Shown piece by piece: positions 14,122 through 22,703 of a stretch of 37,498 bases of DNA. The stretch lies in assembly GCF_020532805.1 (NCBI RefSeq), contig NZ_MQTQ01000068.1:1-37498 (forward strand). The letters run 5' to 3'. The notes below the pieces were generated by a model that was not told the origin of the DNA, ran no database searches, and worked only from the letters and a program-made list of their open reading frames with translations. Position numbers and translations under genes: made by a program. Position 1 is the first letter of the stretch; the number at the start of each line of letters is the position of its first letter. The DNA comes from Arthrobacter sp. SO5 (GTDB lineage Bacteria > Actinomycetota > Actinomycetes > Actinomycetales > Micrococcaceae).

Positions 14122-15504
14122 ATGGATCTAACCACCACCCTCCCCGTTGCCATCATCGGCGCCGGCCCCGTCGGCCTCGCCGCGGCGGCACACCTGCTCG
14201 AGCGCGGCCTGGAGCCGCTCATCCTGGAGGCCGGCGCGACCCCGGCAGCGGCCATCGAGCAGTGGCGCCACATCCGGCTCTTCTCCCCGTGGCGGTACAA
14301 CACCGACGCCGCCGCCGTCCGCCTGCTCGAGGCCACCGGCTGGGAATCACCGGAGCCCTCGGCGCTGCCCACCGGCGGCGAACTCATCGACCAGTACCTC
14401 ACCCCGCTGGTTGCACTTCCCGCGATTGCTTCCCGGCTGCAGACCGGCGCGCGCGTCGTCGCTGTGACCCGCCTCGGCATGGACAAGACCCACTCACGCA
14501 ACCGCGACGCCACCCCCTTCGTGGTCCGGGTCGAGCACGCCGACGGCGAAGTCCGCGACCACCGGGCCGCCGCCGTCATCGACGCGTCCGGCACCTGGTC
14601 CACCCGCAACCCGCTCGGCACCTCCGGGCTGCCTCCTGTCGGCGAAGCCGCTGCGGCCTACAGGATTTCCTCGCCACTGCCGGACGTGCTGGGCCGTGAC
14701 CGGGAAGCGTTTGCCGGCCGCACCGCCGTCGTGGTCGGCGCGGGCCACTCCGCCGCCAACACGCTGATCAATCTCGCCGAACTCGCGGACCAGGTGCCCG
14801 GGACGAAGATCGTGTGGGCGATCCGCGGCGCTTCGGCAGCCAAGGTCTACGGGGGCGGCGACGCCGACGGCCTCGCCGCCCGCGGCCAGCTCGGCAGCCG
14901 GCTCCGCAGCCTCGTCGAGTCCGGCGCCGTGGAACTGCACACCGGCTTCGGCATCGCCGCCCTCGCAGCTGCCGGCGCCGTCACCTTGACCTCCGCGGAC
15001 GGCCGTACCCTCGAGGCCGACGTCGTGGTTCCGGCCACCGGGTTCCGCCCGGACCTGGACTTTCTCCGGGAACTCCGGCTGGAACTGGACCCCGGCGTCG
15101 AGGCCGCGCGTGAGCTCGGCCCGCTGATCGACCCCGAGTTCCACTCCTGCGGCACCGTCGAGCCGCACGGCGCCAAGGTGCTCGCACACCCGGAGCGGGA
15201 CTTCTACATTGTCGGCATGAAGTCCTACGGCCGGGCCCCGACCTTCCTACTGGCGACCGGGTACGAACAGGTCCGCTCCGTCGCGGCCGCCCTGGCCGGC
15301 GACCGTGAAGCCGCGGACACCGTCCAGCTCGAACTCCCCGAAACCGGCGTCTGCTCCTCGGATATCGGCACCAGCTGCGACGTCCCCGTTGCCGCGAACG
15401 CGGGTTTCGTTGCGGAAAGCGACGGCGGCTGCTGCGGAACGCCCGAACCCGTGCTCGTCGGATTCCCCACCGGTCTGGCCCACGGCCGCTCCGGCGCCAA
15501 CTGA
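14122..15504 (+). CDS. FAD-dependent oxidoreductase of the ars operon (ArsO-like)
   Basis: The 460-residue flavoprotein has an N-terminal FAD motif VAIIGAGPVGLAAAAHLLERG (9-29), a second dinucleotide motif AVVVGAGHSAANTL at about 205-218, and the late FAD motif VVPATGFRPDLDFL. It resembles the flavin monooxygenase-like proteins called ArsO in arsenic operons, whose reaction has not been settled. The C-terminus carries a cysteine-rich tail: Cys411 (GVCSSD), Cys419 (TSCD) and Cys437-Cys438 (GGCCG), which could bind arsenite. It sits 77 bp after arsC and 43 bp before the next arsC-like gene on the same strand. Confidence 0.85.
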   Translation: MDLTTTLPVAIIGAGPVGLAAAAHLLERGLEPLILEAGATPAAAIEQWRHIRLFSPWRYNTDAAAVRLLEATGWESPEPSALPTGGELIDQYLTPLVALPAIASRLQTGARVVAVTRLGMDKTHSRNRDATPFVVRVEHADGEVRDHRAAAVIDASGTWSTRNPLGTSGLPPVGEAAAAYRISSPLPDVLGRDREAFAGRTAVVVGAGHSAANTLINLAELADQVPGTKIVWAIRGASAAKVYGGGDADGLAARGQLGSRLRSLVESGAVELHTGFGIAALAAAGAVTLTSADGRTLEADVVVPATGFRPDLDFLRELRLELDPGVEAARELGPLIDPEFHSCGTVEPHGAKVLAHPERDFYIVGMKSYGRAPTFLLATGYEQVRSVAAALAGDREAADTVQLELPETGVCSSDIGTSCDVPVAANAGFVAESDGGCCGTPEPVLVGFPTGLAHGRSGAN

Positions 15505-15547
15505 CCTGCTTCCCTTGCCTGCGTCAACCGACCACTGGAGAGCTGAC

Positions 15548-16225
15548 ATGACTGACCACCCTGAACACAGCCTGGGCCTGCAGGACAACACCGAAGTCCT
15601 GCAACGGATCAGCGCGCGCCTGGCCGACCGGTTTGCCGGCGTGTTTGCCGCCGAAACCGTCGAGCGCTACGTCTTCGAGTCCTACGCTGCCCTGGCCCGC
15701 ACCGCGAAGATCACCACCCATTTGCCCGCTACCACCGAGCACTTCGCGAACGATCGGCTCAGTGCCTTGGCCAAGTCCAAGGGTGCGGTCGCCTCCGGGG
15801 TACCCGAAGTTCTGTTTGTCTGCGTGCAGAACGCCGGCCGCTCCCAGATGGCCGCAGCACTACTGACTGTCGAGGCCAAGGGCAGGATCCGCGTCCGGTC
15901 CGCCGGTTCCCTGCCCGCGGCCGAACTGGACCCAGCCGTCGTCGCGGCGATGTCCGACATGGGTCTGGACCTCACCCGGGACTACCCGAAGCCACTCACC
16001 GACGATGTCGTGCGCGCCTCCGATGTGGTGATCACGATGGGCTGCGGTGACTCGTGCCCGATATACCCGGGCAAACGCTACGAGGACTGGGAGCTTGCAG
16101 ACCCCGCCGGGCTGCCCGTTGAGGCCGTGCGGATCATCCGCGACGAGATCCACGACCGGGTGAAGGCACTGGCAGCATCACTGCTGAACGACCCCGTCTC
16201 AGACAAGGAAGGATCAAACGCATGA
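15548..16225 (+). CDS. Arsenate reductase ArsC with N-terminal helical dimerisation domain
   Basis: The 225-residue protein has an N-terminal all-helical region (about 10-80, NTEVLQRISARLADRFAGVF through FANDRLSALAKSKG) matching the three-helix bundle found in front of some actinobacterial LMW phosphatases. The ArsC domain follows, with P-loop CVQNAGRS at Cys92 and the pair Cys166/Cys170 (MGCGDSCPIYPGKRYEDWEL). This is the layout of Corynebacterium glutamicum ArsC1', a three-cysteine homodimer reported to be coupled to thioredoxin. ATG 15548 is preceded by a GGAGAG site. The stop overlaps the next ATG (ATGA at 16222-16225). Confidence 0.9.
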   Translation: MTDHPEHSLGLQDNTEVLQRISARLADRFAGVFAAETVERYVFESYAALARTAKITTHLPATTEHFANDRLSALAKSKGAVASGVPEVLFVCVQNAGRSQMAAALLTVEAKGRIRVRSAGSLPAAELDPAVVAAMSDMGLDLTRDYPKPLTDDVVRASDVVITMGCGDSCPIYPGKRYEDWELADPAGLPVEAVRIIRDEIHDRVKALAASLLNDPVSDKEGSNA

Positions 16226-16644
16226 CCGAGACCACGAAAATGCCCAGCGTTCTGTTTGTCTGCAGCAAGAACGGCGGCAAATCCCAGCTGGCCGCCGGCC
16301 TGATGAACCAGCTCGCCGGCGGGGCCGTCACGGTGCACTCCGCAGGCACCAAACCGGGCAAGTCGCTGAACCCCCTGGTGGTGGAGTCCCTGGCCGAACT
16401 CGGGATCGACATCACCGGCGAATACCCCAAACCCGTCACCGATCAAGTGCTGGGCGCGGTCGACGTCGTCATCGTCCTGGGCACAGAGGCAAAAGTCGAA
16501 GCCCCCGAGGGCAAGCGGCTCGAGGTCTGGGACACGGACGAGCCCTCCGAGCGCGGCATCGAGGGCATGGAACGCATGCGCCTCGTCCGGGACGACATCA
16601 AGACCCGGATCCAGAAGCTGCACGCGGAGCTCACCGGGAACTAG
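16222..16644 (+). CDS. Single-cysteine LMW-phosphatase-fold arsenate reductase (arsenate-mycothiol transferase type)
   Basis: The 140-residue protein has one cysteine only, Cys14 in the P-loop CSKNGGKS, where Lys replaces the usual Arg of CX5R. It lacks the CGDSC redox pair; the equivalent stretch reads VLGTEAKVEAPEGKRLEVWD. Corynebacterium ArsC1 and ArsC2 are single-cysteine enzymes that attach arsenate to mycothiol and rely on mycoredoxin, and this protein looks like that class. It is translationally coupled to the three-cysteine reductase upstream. Its stop shares CTAG (16641-16644) with the stop of the convergent gene. Confidence 0.85.
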   Translation: MTETTKMPSVLFVCSKNGGKSQLAAGLMNQLAGGAVTVHSAGTKPGKSLNPLVVESLAELGIDITGEYPKPVTDQVLGAVDVVIVLGTEAKVEAPEGKRLEVWDTDEPSERGIEGMERMRLVRDDIKTRIQKLHAELTGN

Positions 16645-17243
16645 GCCGTGCCCGCAGCCGAAGGCTCACGACGCACCCTCGGCCGGTCATCAGAGACCTC
16701 GTCCTCGGCGGGGAATGCCGTGTCGACGGAATTCGCTGCCGAGATCCGCCGCTTGACCTGTTCAAGCTCATCTTTGAGCAGGTCAACGGTGGCACGGTAT
16801 TCATCGAATTCCGCCGTTCGGCGCCTTGCCACTGCGAAACTGATGCCGGCGGCGACAATGGCCAGCGGGAACGACACCAGCAGGGCCCAGCCGGACGCGG
16901 CGAGGAAATCCAGCGCTACGGGAAGTGCCTGCTTAAATGCCAGGAACTCGTTCACCCCACCCACCACTCCGTCCAGAGCGGAGTCCAGGGGGCCTAGGAA
17001 CTGCCCCACCACAGGCGTGCCGGAAAACGAAGGGGCGCTCAGCGGAGCTTCTCCCCCTGCAGACCAGCGCGAATCACCGAAATGGTTCAGGACGTAGATT
17101 CCGGCACCAGCGTTGAGGGCCGCGAGGAGCAGGACGGAACCAAGCGCAGTCCAATGAAGCCTGCGCGGACGCCAGAGGCCGGCGACAAGCGCGAAGACTA
17201 TGGCCGCAACCCAGGAAAAGATGCTGAGTTCGTCGCGGCTCAT
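16641..17243 (-). CDS. Hypothetical membrane protein with C-terminal coiled coil
   Basis: I do not recognise the family. From ATG 17243 the protein has 200 residues: two N-terminal hydrophobic helices at about 8-26 and 33-52, an extracytoplasmic-looking loop (HFGDSRWSAGGEAPLSAPSF), a third helix at about 118-138 (WALLVSFPLAIVAAGISFAV), then a charged coiled segment (EYRATVDLLKDELEQVKRRI) and a disordered tail. A TTG extension to 17261 is possible. It is convergent with the ars operon and divergent from the IclR gene. No arsenic-linked motif (Cys, His clusters) is visible. Confidence 0.7.
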   Translation of the reverse strand: MSRDELSIFSWVAAIVFALVAGLWRPRRLHWTALGSVLLLAALNAGAGIYVLNHFGDSRWSAGGEAPLSAPSFSGTPVVGQFLGPLDSALDGVVGGVNEFLAFKQALPVALDFLAASGWALLVSFPLAIVAAGISFAVARRRTAEFDEYRATVDLLKDELEQVKRRISAANSVDTAFPAEDEVSDDRPRVRREPSAAGTA

Positions 17244-17385
17244 GCCGCCCAATAGATCCAAGGAATTCCCCGCCCCTTACAGTTGGAGTCGATGTTCGTG
17301 CCGGTCCCAAGTGACCCTATCCCAGCCGTAGTTTCTGCAGGAATCTGCAGCAATGACTCCCGGATGTAATGTCCGGGATTCCAGA

Positions 17386-17397
17386 CATCCCGGGATG
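17386..17397. promoter_or_regulatory. Palindrome CATCCCGGGATG upstream of the IclR gene
   Basis: A perfect 12-bp palindrome sits about 80 bp before the IclR start. It is flanked by a further CGGGATG (17401-17407) and, nearer the gene, repeated GGATACC units (17440-17456). Clustered repeats of this kind are where an autoregulating IclR dimer-of-dimers would be expected; no footprint exists to confirm it. Confidence 0.4.
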
Positions 17398-17475
17398 CGA
17401 CGGGATGTTCCGGGCTGCCGGGCGGCGCATGATTAAGTACGGGATACCGGATACCGCCGAAGTCGAAGGGGAGCC

Positions 17476-18387
17476 ATGCCAGCGACCAGTACCACCCTGA
17501 ACAAAGCCGGCGCTGTTTCCCTGCCTGGTGCCGGCGCCGCCCACGCGCGGTCCAAGGTGCCGGCGGCAGAGAACACCCTGCGCATCCTGAAACTGCTGGC
17601 CTCCAAGCGCGGGCCGATGGCGGCGTCGAACATTGCCACCGCGCTCGGGTTGCCGCGCTCCAGCGTCTACCACTTGCTGGGCGTGATGGAGGCAAACGGC
17701 TTCGTGCTCCACCTCCACGAGGAGCAGCGCTACGGTCTGGGAATCAGCGCCTTCGAGCTCAGCTCCGCCTATTCCCGCCAGGAGCCGTTGTCCCGGCTTG
17801 GCCGGCCCCTGCTCGCCTCGCTCGTGGATGTGATCGGCGAAAGCGCCCACCTCGCCGTGCTCCACGGCCGCGATGTGCTTTACATCGTGGAGGAACGGGC
17901 CAAGAACCGCCCGTCCCTGGTGACCGACGTCGGCGTACGGCTGCCCAGCCACCTGACCGCCAGCGGGCGCGCAATCCTCGCGGCCCTGCCGAAGTCGCAG
18001 GTCAGGGCGCTCTACCCGAATGCGGCCGCATTCAGTGCCCGGCACGTGACCGAATCGCCAATTATGAAGTACTCCGCGCTGTCCTCGCACCTGGACCAGG
18101 TCCGGCAGCGCGGCTACGCCACCGAGCACGGCGAGGTGACGCCGGGCTTCGGCTCGATCGCCGCCGCTGTCACGGACCATGTGGGCTGGCCGACGGCCGC
18201 GGTCGCCGTGACCTTCCTCGAGGAGAAGCTGCCCGCGGATCAGTGGCCCGCCCTCGCTGCGCGCATCCAGAAGGTCGCGAACGAGCTCTCGATCCGCATC
18301 CACGGCCGCCCCGCCAAGGGGTCTGGAATCCCGGACAGCACCCGTCCGCGGGCCCTGTTTGCGCGGCCGCGGACAGGCTTTAGTTGA
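17476..18387 (+). CDS. IclR family transcriptional regulator, probable hut regulator
   Basis: The 303-residue protein has an IclR winged HTH at about 33-75 (TLRILKLLASKRGPMAASNI, ATALGLPRSSVYHLLGVMEA) after a disordered N-terminus. The effector domain has the family features LGRPLLASLVDVIGESAHLAVL, LPSHLTASGRAILAALP and the late EVTPGFGSIAAAVTDH. It is 48 bp upstream of hutU on the same strand, the usual place of the histidine-utilisation regulator in Arthrobacter-like genomes, so control of hutUH by a histidine-pathway intermediate is likely. The start has a GAAGGGGAGCC ribosome site. Confidence 0.88.
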   Translation: MPATSTTLNKAGAVSLPGAGAAHARSKVPAAENTLRILKLLASKRGPMAASNIATALGLPRSSVYHLLGVMEANGFVLHLHEEQRYGLGISAFELSSAYSRQEPLSRLGRPLLASLVDVIGESAHLAVLHGRDVLYIVEERAKNRPSLVTDVGVRLPSHLTASGRAILAALPKSQVRALYPNAAAFSARHVTESPIMKYSALSSHLDQVRQRGYATEHGEVTPGFGSIAAAVTDHVGWPTAAVAVTFLEEKLPADQWPALAARIQKVANELSIRIHGRPAKGSGIPDSTRPRALFARPRTGFS

Positions 18388-18435
18388 TACAGAACCGCAT
18401 TCCACGCACCACGAAGAAAACAAAAGGAGCCCCGC

Positions 18436-20142
18436 ATGGCACCCGCCGATTTCACCACCGGTGCCCGCCCGGTCAAAGCAGCCCGCGGCACCACCCTCAC
18501 CGCCAAGAGCTGGCAGACGGAAGCCCCGCTGCGCATGCTCATGAACAACCTGGACCCGGAGGTGGCCGAACGCCCCGACGACCTCGTGGTGTACGGCGGC
18601 ACCGGCCGCGCCGTCCGGTCCTGGGCGGCGTTCGACGCGATCACCCGCACTCTGGAAACCCTGGAAAAGGACGAGACCCTCCTGGTCCAGTCCGGCAAGC
18701 CGGTCGGCGTTTTCCGCACCAACGAATGGGCCCCGCGCGTCCTCCTGGCCAACTCCAACCTCGTCGGGGACTGGGCGACCTGGCCCGAATTCCGCCGGCT
18801 CGAGGCCGAGGGCCTGATGATGTACGGCCAGATGACCGCCGGGTCCTGGATCTACATCGGCACCCAGGGCATCCTGCAGGGCACCTTCGAAACCTTCGCC
18901 GCGATCGCCCGCAAGCTCACCGGCGACGAGGACGGCACCCTCGCCGGCACCCTGACCCTCACCGGCGGCTGCGGCGGCATGGGCGGCGCCCAGCCCCTCG
19001 CCGTCACCCTGAACGACGGCGCCTGCCTGATTGTCGACGTCGACGAGAGCCACCTGCGCCGCCGCGCCGGCAAGCGCTACCTCGACGAGGTGGAAACGGA
19101 TCTCGACGCCGCGATCGCCAAGGTCCTGGCGGCCAAGGAAGAGCGCCGCGGCTGGTCCGTGGGCTACGTCGGCAACGCCGCCGAGGTCTTCCCGGAGATC
19201 CTGCGCCGCCACAACGCCGGCGAGCTCACCGTGGACATCGTCACGGACCAGACCTCCGCGCACGATCCGCTCAGCTACCTCCCCGAGGGCATCACTGTCG
19301 AGGAATGGCACCGCGAAGCCGCCGCAGATCCGGAGGGCTTCACCAAGAAGGCCCAGGCCTCGATGGCCAGGCACGTGGCGGCCATGGTCGAGTTCCAGGA
19401 CGCCGGCGCCGAGGTCTTCGACTATGGCAACTCCATCCGCGACGAGGCCCGCAAGGGCGGCTACAACCGGGCCTTCGAATTCCCCGGCTTCGTCCCGGCC
19501 TACATCCGCCCGCTGTTCTGCGAAGGCATGGGCCCGTTCCGCTGGGTCGCGCTCTCCGGCGACCCCGAGGACATCGCGGTCACGGATGCCGCCATTAAGA
19601 ACCTTTTTCCCGAGAACAAGCACCTGCACCGCTGGATCGACGCCGCGCAGGAACGGGTCGAGTTCGAAGGCCTTCCGGCCCGCATCTGCTGGCTGGGCTA
19701 CGGCGACCGCGCCAAGGCCGGGCTGCTCTTCAACCAGCTGGTCAGGGAGGGCAAGGTCAAGGCGCCCATCGTGATCGGCCGGGACCACCTGGACTCCGGC
19801 TCCGTCGCCTCCCCGTACCGCGAGACCGAGGCCATGGCCGACGGCTCCGACGCGATCGCCGACTGGCCGCTGCTCAACGCCCTGCTCAACACCGCCTCCG
19901 GCGCCACCTGGGTCTCGATCCACCACGGCGGCGGCGTCGGCATCGGCCGTTCCATCCACGCCGGCCAGGTTTCCGTCGCCGACGGCACGGACCTCGCCGC
20001 CCAGAAGCTCGAACGCCTCCTCACCAACGACCCCGGCATGGGCGTCATCCGCCACGCCGACGCCGGCTACGACCGCGCCGTCGAGGTCGCCAAGGAACGC
20101 GGCGTCCGCATCCCCATGGACTCAGTCCTGAACGAAAAGTAG
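18436..20142 (+). CDS. hutU: Urocanate hydratase
   Basis: The 568-residue protein has full urocanase length. Diagnostic stretches are [19 protein letters not shown] near the N-terminus, the NAD-binding [43 protein letters not shown], and [20 protein letters not shown] with the conserved active-site-region Cys362. [17 protein letters not shown] lies near the C-terminus. It converts urocanate to imidazolone propionate using tightly bound NAD+. A AAGGAG site precedes the ATG, and hutH begins 9 bp after its stop, so the two form an operon. Confidence 0.97.
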   Translation: MAPADFTTGARPVKAARGTTLTAKSWQTEAPLRMLMNNLDPEVAERPDDLVVYGGTGRAVRSWAAFDAITRTLETLEKDETLLVQSGKPVGVFRTNEWAPRVLLANSNLVGDWATWPEFRRLEAEGLMMYGQMTAGSWIYIGTQGILQGTFETFAAIARKLTGDEDGTLAGTLTLTGGCGGMGGAQPLAVTLNDGACLIVDVDESHLRRRAGKRYLDEVETDLDAAIAKVLAAKEERRGWSVGYVGNAAEVFPEILRRHNAGELTVDIVTDQTSAHDPLSYLPEGITVEEWHREAAADPEGFTKKAQASMARHVAAMVEFQDAGAEVFDYGNSIRDEARKGGYNRAFEFPGFVPAYIRPLFCEGMGPFRWVALSGDPEDIAVTDAAIKNLFPENKHLHRWIDAAQERVEFEGLPARICWLGYGDRAKAGLLFNQLVREGKVKAPIVIGRDHLDSGSVASPYRETEAMADGSDAIADWPLLNALLNTASGATWVSIHHGGGVGIGRSIHAGQVSVADGTDLAAQKLERLLTNDPGMGVIRHADAGYDRAVEVAKERGVRIPMDSVLNEK

Positions 20143-20151
20143 GAACACCCC

Positions 20152-21744
20152 ATGACCCTAACCACCCACTCACCGCTCACCGTCACCCTCGGCTCCAGCG
20201 GCGTCACCCCCGAGGACGTCGTCGCCGTCGCCAGGCACGACGCCCGGGTGACCATCTCCCGGGACGCGCTCGACGCCGTCGCCAAGGTCCGCGCCCACAT
20301 CGATAACCTCGCGCACAGCGAGACTCCGGCTTACGGCATCTCCACCGGGTTCGGCGCCCTGGCCAACCGGCACATCCCGACCGACCTGCGCACCCAGCTG
20401 CAGAAATCGCTGATCCGCAGCCACGCCGCCGGCATGGGTCCGGCCGTGGAGCGCGAGGTGGTGCGCGGCATCATGTTCCTGCGCGCCAAGACCCTCGCCT
20501 CCGGCCGCACCGGCGTCCGCCCCGTCGTGCTGCAGACCATGGTGGACGTCCTGAACGCCGGCATCACCCCGGTGGTCCGCGAATTCGGCTCCCTCGGCTG
20601 CTCCGGCGACCTCGCGCCGCTGTCCCACTGCGCGCTGGTCCTCATGGGCGAAGGCGAAGCCACCGGCCCGGACGGCACGTTGTTCGGGAGCAAGGGCGGC
20701 CGCCCGGTCGCGGAACTCCTCGCCGCCCACGGGATCGACCCCGTCACCCTGGCCGAAAAGGAAGGCCTGGCCCTCGTCAACGGCACCGAAGGCATGCTGG
20801 GCATGCTGCTGATGGCCATCGCGGACATCCGCCAGCTGCTCACGACGGCGGACATCACCGCCGCGCTCAGTGTCGAGGCGCTGCTCGGCACGGACCAGGT
20901 GTTCCTGCCCGAGCTGCACGCCGCGCTCCGGCCGCATCCGGGCCAGGCCGCCGCCGCGGACAACATGCTGCGGGTCCTGTCCAATTCCCCGATTGTCGCC
21001 TCGCACCGGATCAACGACACCAAGGTCCAGGACGCGTACTCGCTGCGCTGCGCACCCCAGGTGGCCGGCGCGGTACGCGACACCGTGGACCACGCGGCAC
21101 TGGTGGCCTCCCGCGAGCTGGCCGCCGCGATCGACAATCCGGTGGTCCTGCCCGACGGCCGGGTCAGCTCCAACGGGAACTTCCACGGCGCCCCGGTGGC
21201 CTACGTGCTGGACTTCCTCGCGATCGCCGTCGCGGACCTGAGCTCCATCGCCGAACGCCGGACCGACCGGATGCTCGATCCTGCCCGCTCGCACGGGCTG
21301 CCGGCCTTCCTGGCAGCGGACCCCGGCGTCGATTCCGGCCTCATGATCGCCCAGTACACCCAGGCGGGGCTGGTCTCGGAGAACAAGCGGCTGGCCGTCC
21401 CGGCGTCGGTGGACTCGATCCCCAGCTCCGCGATGCAGGAAGACCACGTCTCGATGGGCTGGCACGCGGCACGCAAGCTCCGCCGCGCGGTCGAGAACCT
21501 GCGCCGCGTCCTCGCCATCGAGCTGGTGACCTCGGCCCGGGCGCTGGACATCCGCACCCAGGTCTCCAGCGGCGAGCTTAGCCCCGGCCCTGCGGGGGCA
21601 GCCGTGATTGCGGCCCTGCGTGAGGTTGTCGACGGCCCCGGGACGGACAGGTTCCTCTCCCCGGAGCTGGAGGCGGCGGACCTGCTGGTAGCCTCGGGCA
21701 ATGTCCGGGCGGCCGCCGAATCCGCCGTCGGGAATCTCGCCTAA
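20152..21744 (+). CDS. hutH: Histidine ammonia-lyase
   Basis: The 530-residue enzyme has all HAL landmarks: YGISTGFGALANRHI, the MIO-loop region EFGSLGCSGDLAPLSH, LALVNGTEGMLGMLLMAI, QDAYSLRCAPQVAGAVRDT and SIPSSAMQEDHVSMG. It deaminates histidine to urocanate, the first step of histidine degradation. The MIO prosthetic group usually forms from Ala-Ser-Gly; here the triad is Cys150-Ser151-Gly152. The catalytic serine is kept, so the cofactor can probably still form. It directly follows hutU. Confidence 0.96.
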   Translation: MTLTTHSPLTVTLGSSGVTPEDVVAVARHDARVTISRDALDAVAKVRAHIDNLAHSETPAYGISTGFGALANRHIPTDLRTQLQKSLIRSHAAGMGPAVEREVVRGIMFLRAKTLASGRTGVRPVVLQTMVDVLNAGITPVVREFGSLGCSGDLAPLSHCALVLMGEGEATGPDGTLFGSKGGRPVAELLAAHGIDPVTLAEKEGLALVNGTEGMLGMLLMAIADIRQLLTTADITAALSVEALLGTDQVFLPELHAALRPHPGQAAAADNMLRVLSNSPIVASHRINDTKVQDAYSLRCAPQVAGAVRDTVDHAALVASRELAAAIDNPVVLPDGRVSSNGNFHGAPVAYVLDFLAIAVADLSSIAERRTDRMLDPARSHGLPAFLAADPGVDSGLMIAQYTQAGLVSENKRLAVPASVDSIPSSAMQEDHVSMGWHAARKLRRAVENLRRVLAIELVTSARALDIRTQVSSGELSPGPAGAAVIAALREVVDGPGTDRFLSPELEAADLLVASGNVRAAAESAVGNLA

Positions 21745-21782
21745 AGGGAAACGAAATGCAGGTTCGTCATACGTTTCCCGGC

Positions 21783-21818
21783 GCCCCCGAAATACTTGGC
21801 AACACGGCACGCGGGGGC
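21783..21818 (+). terminator. Possible hairpin after hutH
   Basis: GCCCCCG (21783-21789) can pair with CGGGGGC (21812-21818) across a 22-base loop, 39 bp beyond the hutH stop. There is no T-run, so termination would have to be Rho-assisted. The next gene starts 77 bp further on. Confidence 0.25.
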
Positions 21819-21894
21819 CCGTGAACTGTAGTACAAAGGGAAGGCCACACCAAGGAAGTTGTGGCGAAGAACCTATACAAAGGGGTAGAAGTTC

Positions 21895-22131
21895 ATGAAA
21901 TCACGCGGGACGGTTATGTCCAGGCGCCTTGCATCCGCGGCGACGGTGTCCGACTGGGGAAGCCTCAAAGCCGGCGATCGGGTCGAAATCCTCAAGCACT
22001 CACAGATTTCGGCGGCCGGTGAGGTCGAAGAAGTCTCCTCCAGCGGCAACGTGCTCTGGCTGGTCCCGGCGGACCCGTCGGAGACGCAGGTCTTCCTGAA
22101 GTCCGACGGTGTGCAAGTGCGGTATAGCTAG
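21895..22131 (+). CDS. Small hypothetical protein (78 aa)
   Basis: I do not recognise it. After a basic start (MKSRGTVMSRRLASAATVSD) the sequence reads WGSLKAGDRVEILKHSQISA, AGEVEEVSSSGNVLWLVP and ETQVFLKSDGVQVRYS. These are alternating beta strands of a small SH3-like barrel of the kind used to bind nucleic acid or protein; the fold guess is inference. It has no signal peptide or membrane segment. ATG 21895 follows AAGGGGTAGAAG; ATG 21916 is a second possible start. It stands between hutH and a convergent cupin gene. Confidence 0.6.
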   Translation: MKSRGTVMSRRLASAATVSDWGSLKAGDRVEILKHSQISAAGEVEEVSSSGNVLWLVPADPSETQVFLKSDGVQVRYS

Positions 22132-22182
22132 CACGGTGTCCCAAGAACGTCAGCCAGTTCAGCGGCCCGGCCGCCCGCGCGG

Positions 22183-22683
22183 CTAGTGCGAGGCAAACGG
22201 CGGCGGCCCCAGGAGCACGATTCCACCGTTTTTCCGCGCGGATTCCTGGACTTTGCCGAAGTCCACCAGGCCGGTCTGGGCAGGGTCGTCGCCGGACAGG
22301 GGTGTGCTCGCGTCCCAGTAGAAGGCCTCGCAGCAGCCGGGTGTGTGCAGGCAGAGCATCCGGGCGGATCCTGACAGCACCATGAAGGCGTGCGGCACGC
22401 CTCTCGGCGCCATGGCCAGACCGCCGGCGCCGATTCGGTGTTCGGCACCGTCCATGTGCATGAGGATCTCGCCGTCCAGGATGTACATGGTCTCGTCCGA
22501 ATCGGGGTGGCTGTGTAGCGGTGTCATCTTGCCGCCGGTCATCTGGTCCTCAAACAACAGGAACGCGCCGCCGGTTTCTTCCACCCGGGCTTTCCAGACG
22601 TGGACTCCGCCGCCGAAGAACCAGCGGCGCTCGCCCTGGCCTTCCCTGCGGATGATGGCTGCCTGGCTGCTGACCGTTTCCAT
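22183..22683 (-). CDS. Cupin domain-containing protein
   Basis: From ATG 22683 the protein has 166 residues with one cupin barrel. Motif 1 is TPLHSHPDSDETMYILDGEI (metal ligands His, His, Glu) and motif 2 is APRGVPHAFMVLSGSARML (third His). The C-terminal part carries a Cys-Cys pair (LHTPGCCEAFYWDAS). It is a quercetinase-like or regulatory-type cupin with unknown substrate. It is divergent from a TetR gene across a strong palindrome, so it is probably the repressed target. An AAGAGGCG ribosome site precedes the start. Confidence 0.85.
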   Translation of the reverse strand: METVSSQAAIIRREGQGERRWFFGGGVHVWKARVEETGGAFLLFEDQMTGGKMTPLHSHPDSDETMYILDGEILMHMDGAEHRIGAGGLAMAPRGVPHAFMVLSGSARMLCLHTPGCCEAFYWDASTPLSGDDPAQTGLVDFGKVQESARKNGGIVLLGPPPFASH

Positions 22684-22703
22684 AGGATCGCCTCTTCGAT
22701 TGT

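Noticed and set aside
17317..20055. 912-codon open frame on the minus strand opposite the IclR and hutU genes
   Set aside because: It is a GC-rich antisense shadow of two well-recognised genes; the composition is Gly/Ala/Asp/Val/His-rich without motifs.
20170..21810. 546-codon minus-strand frame opposite hutH
   Set aside because: Antisense shadow of hutH, no family features.
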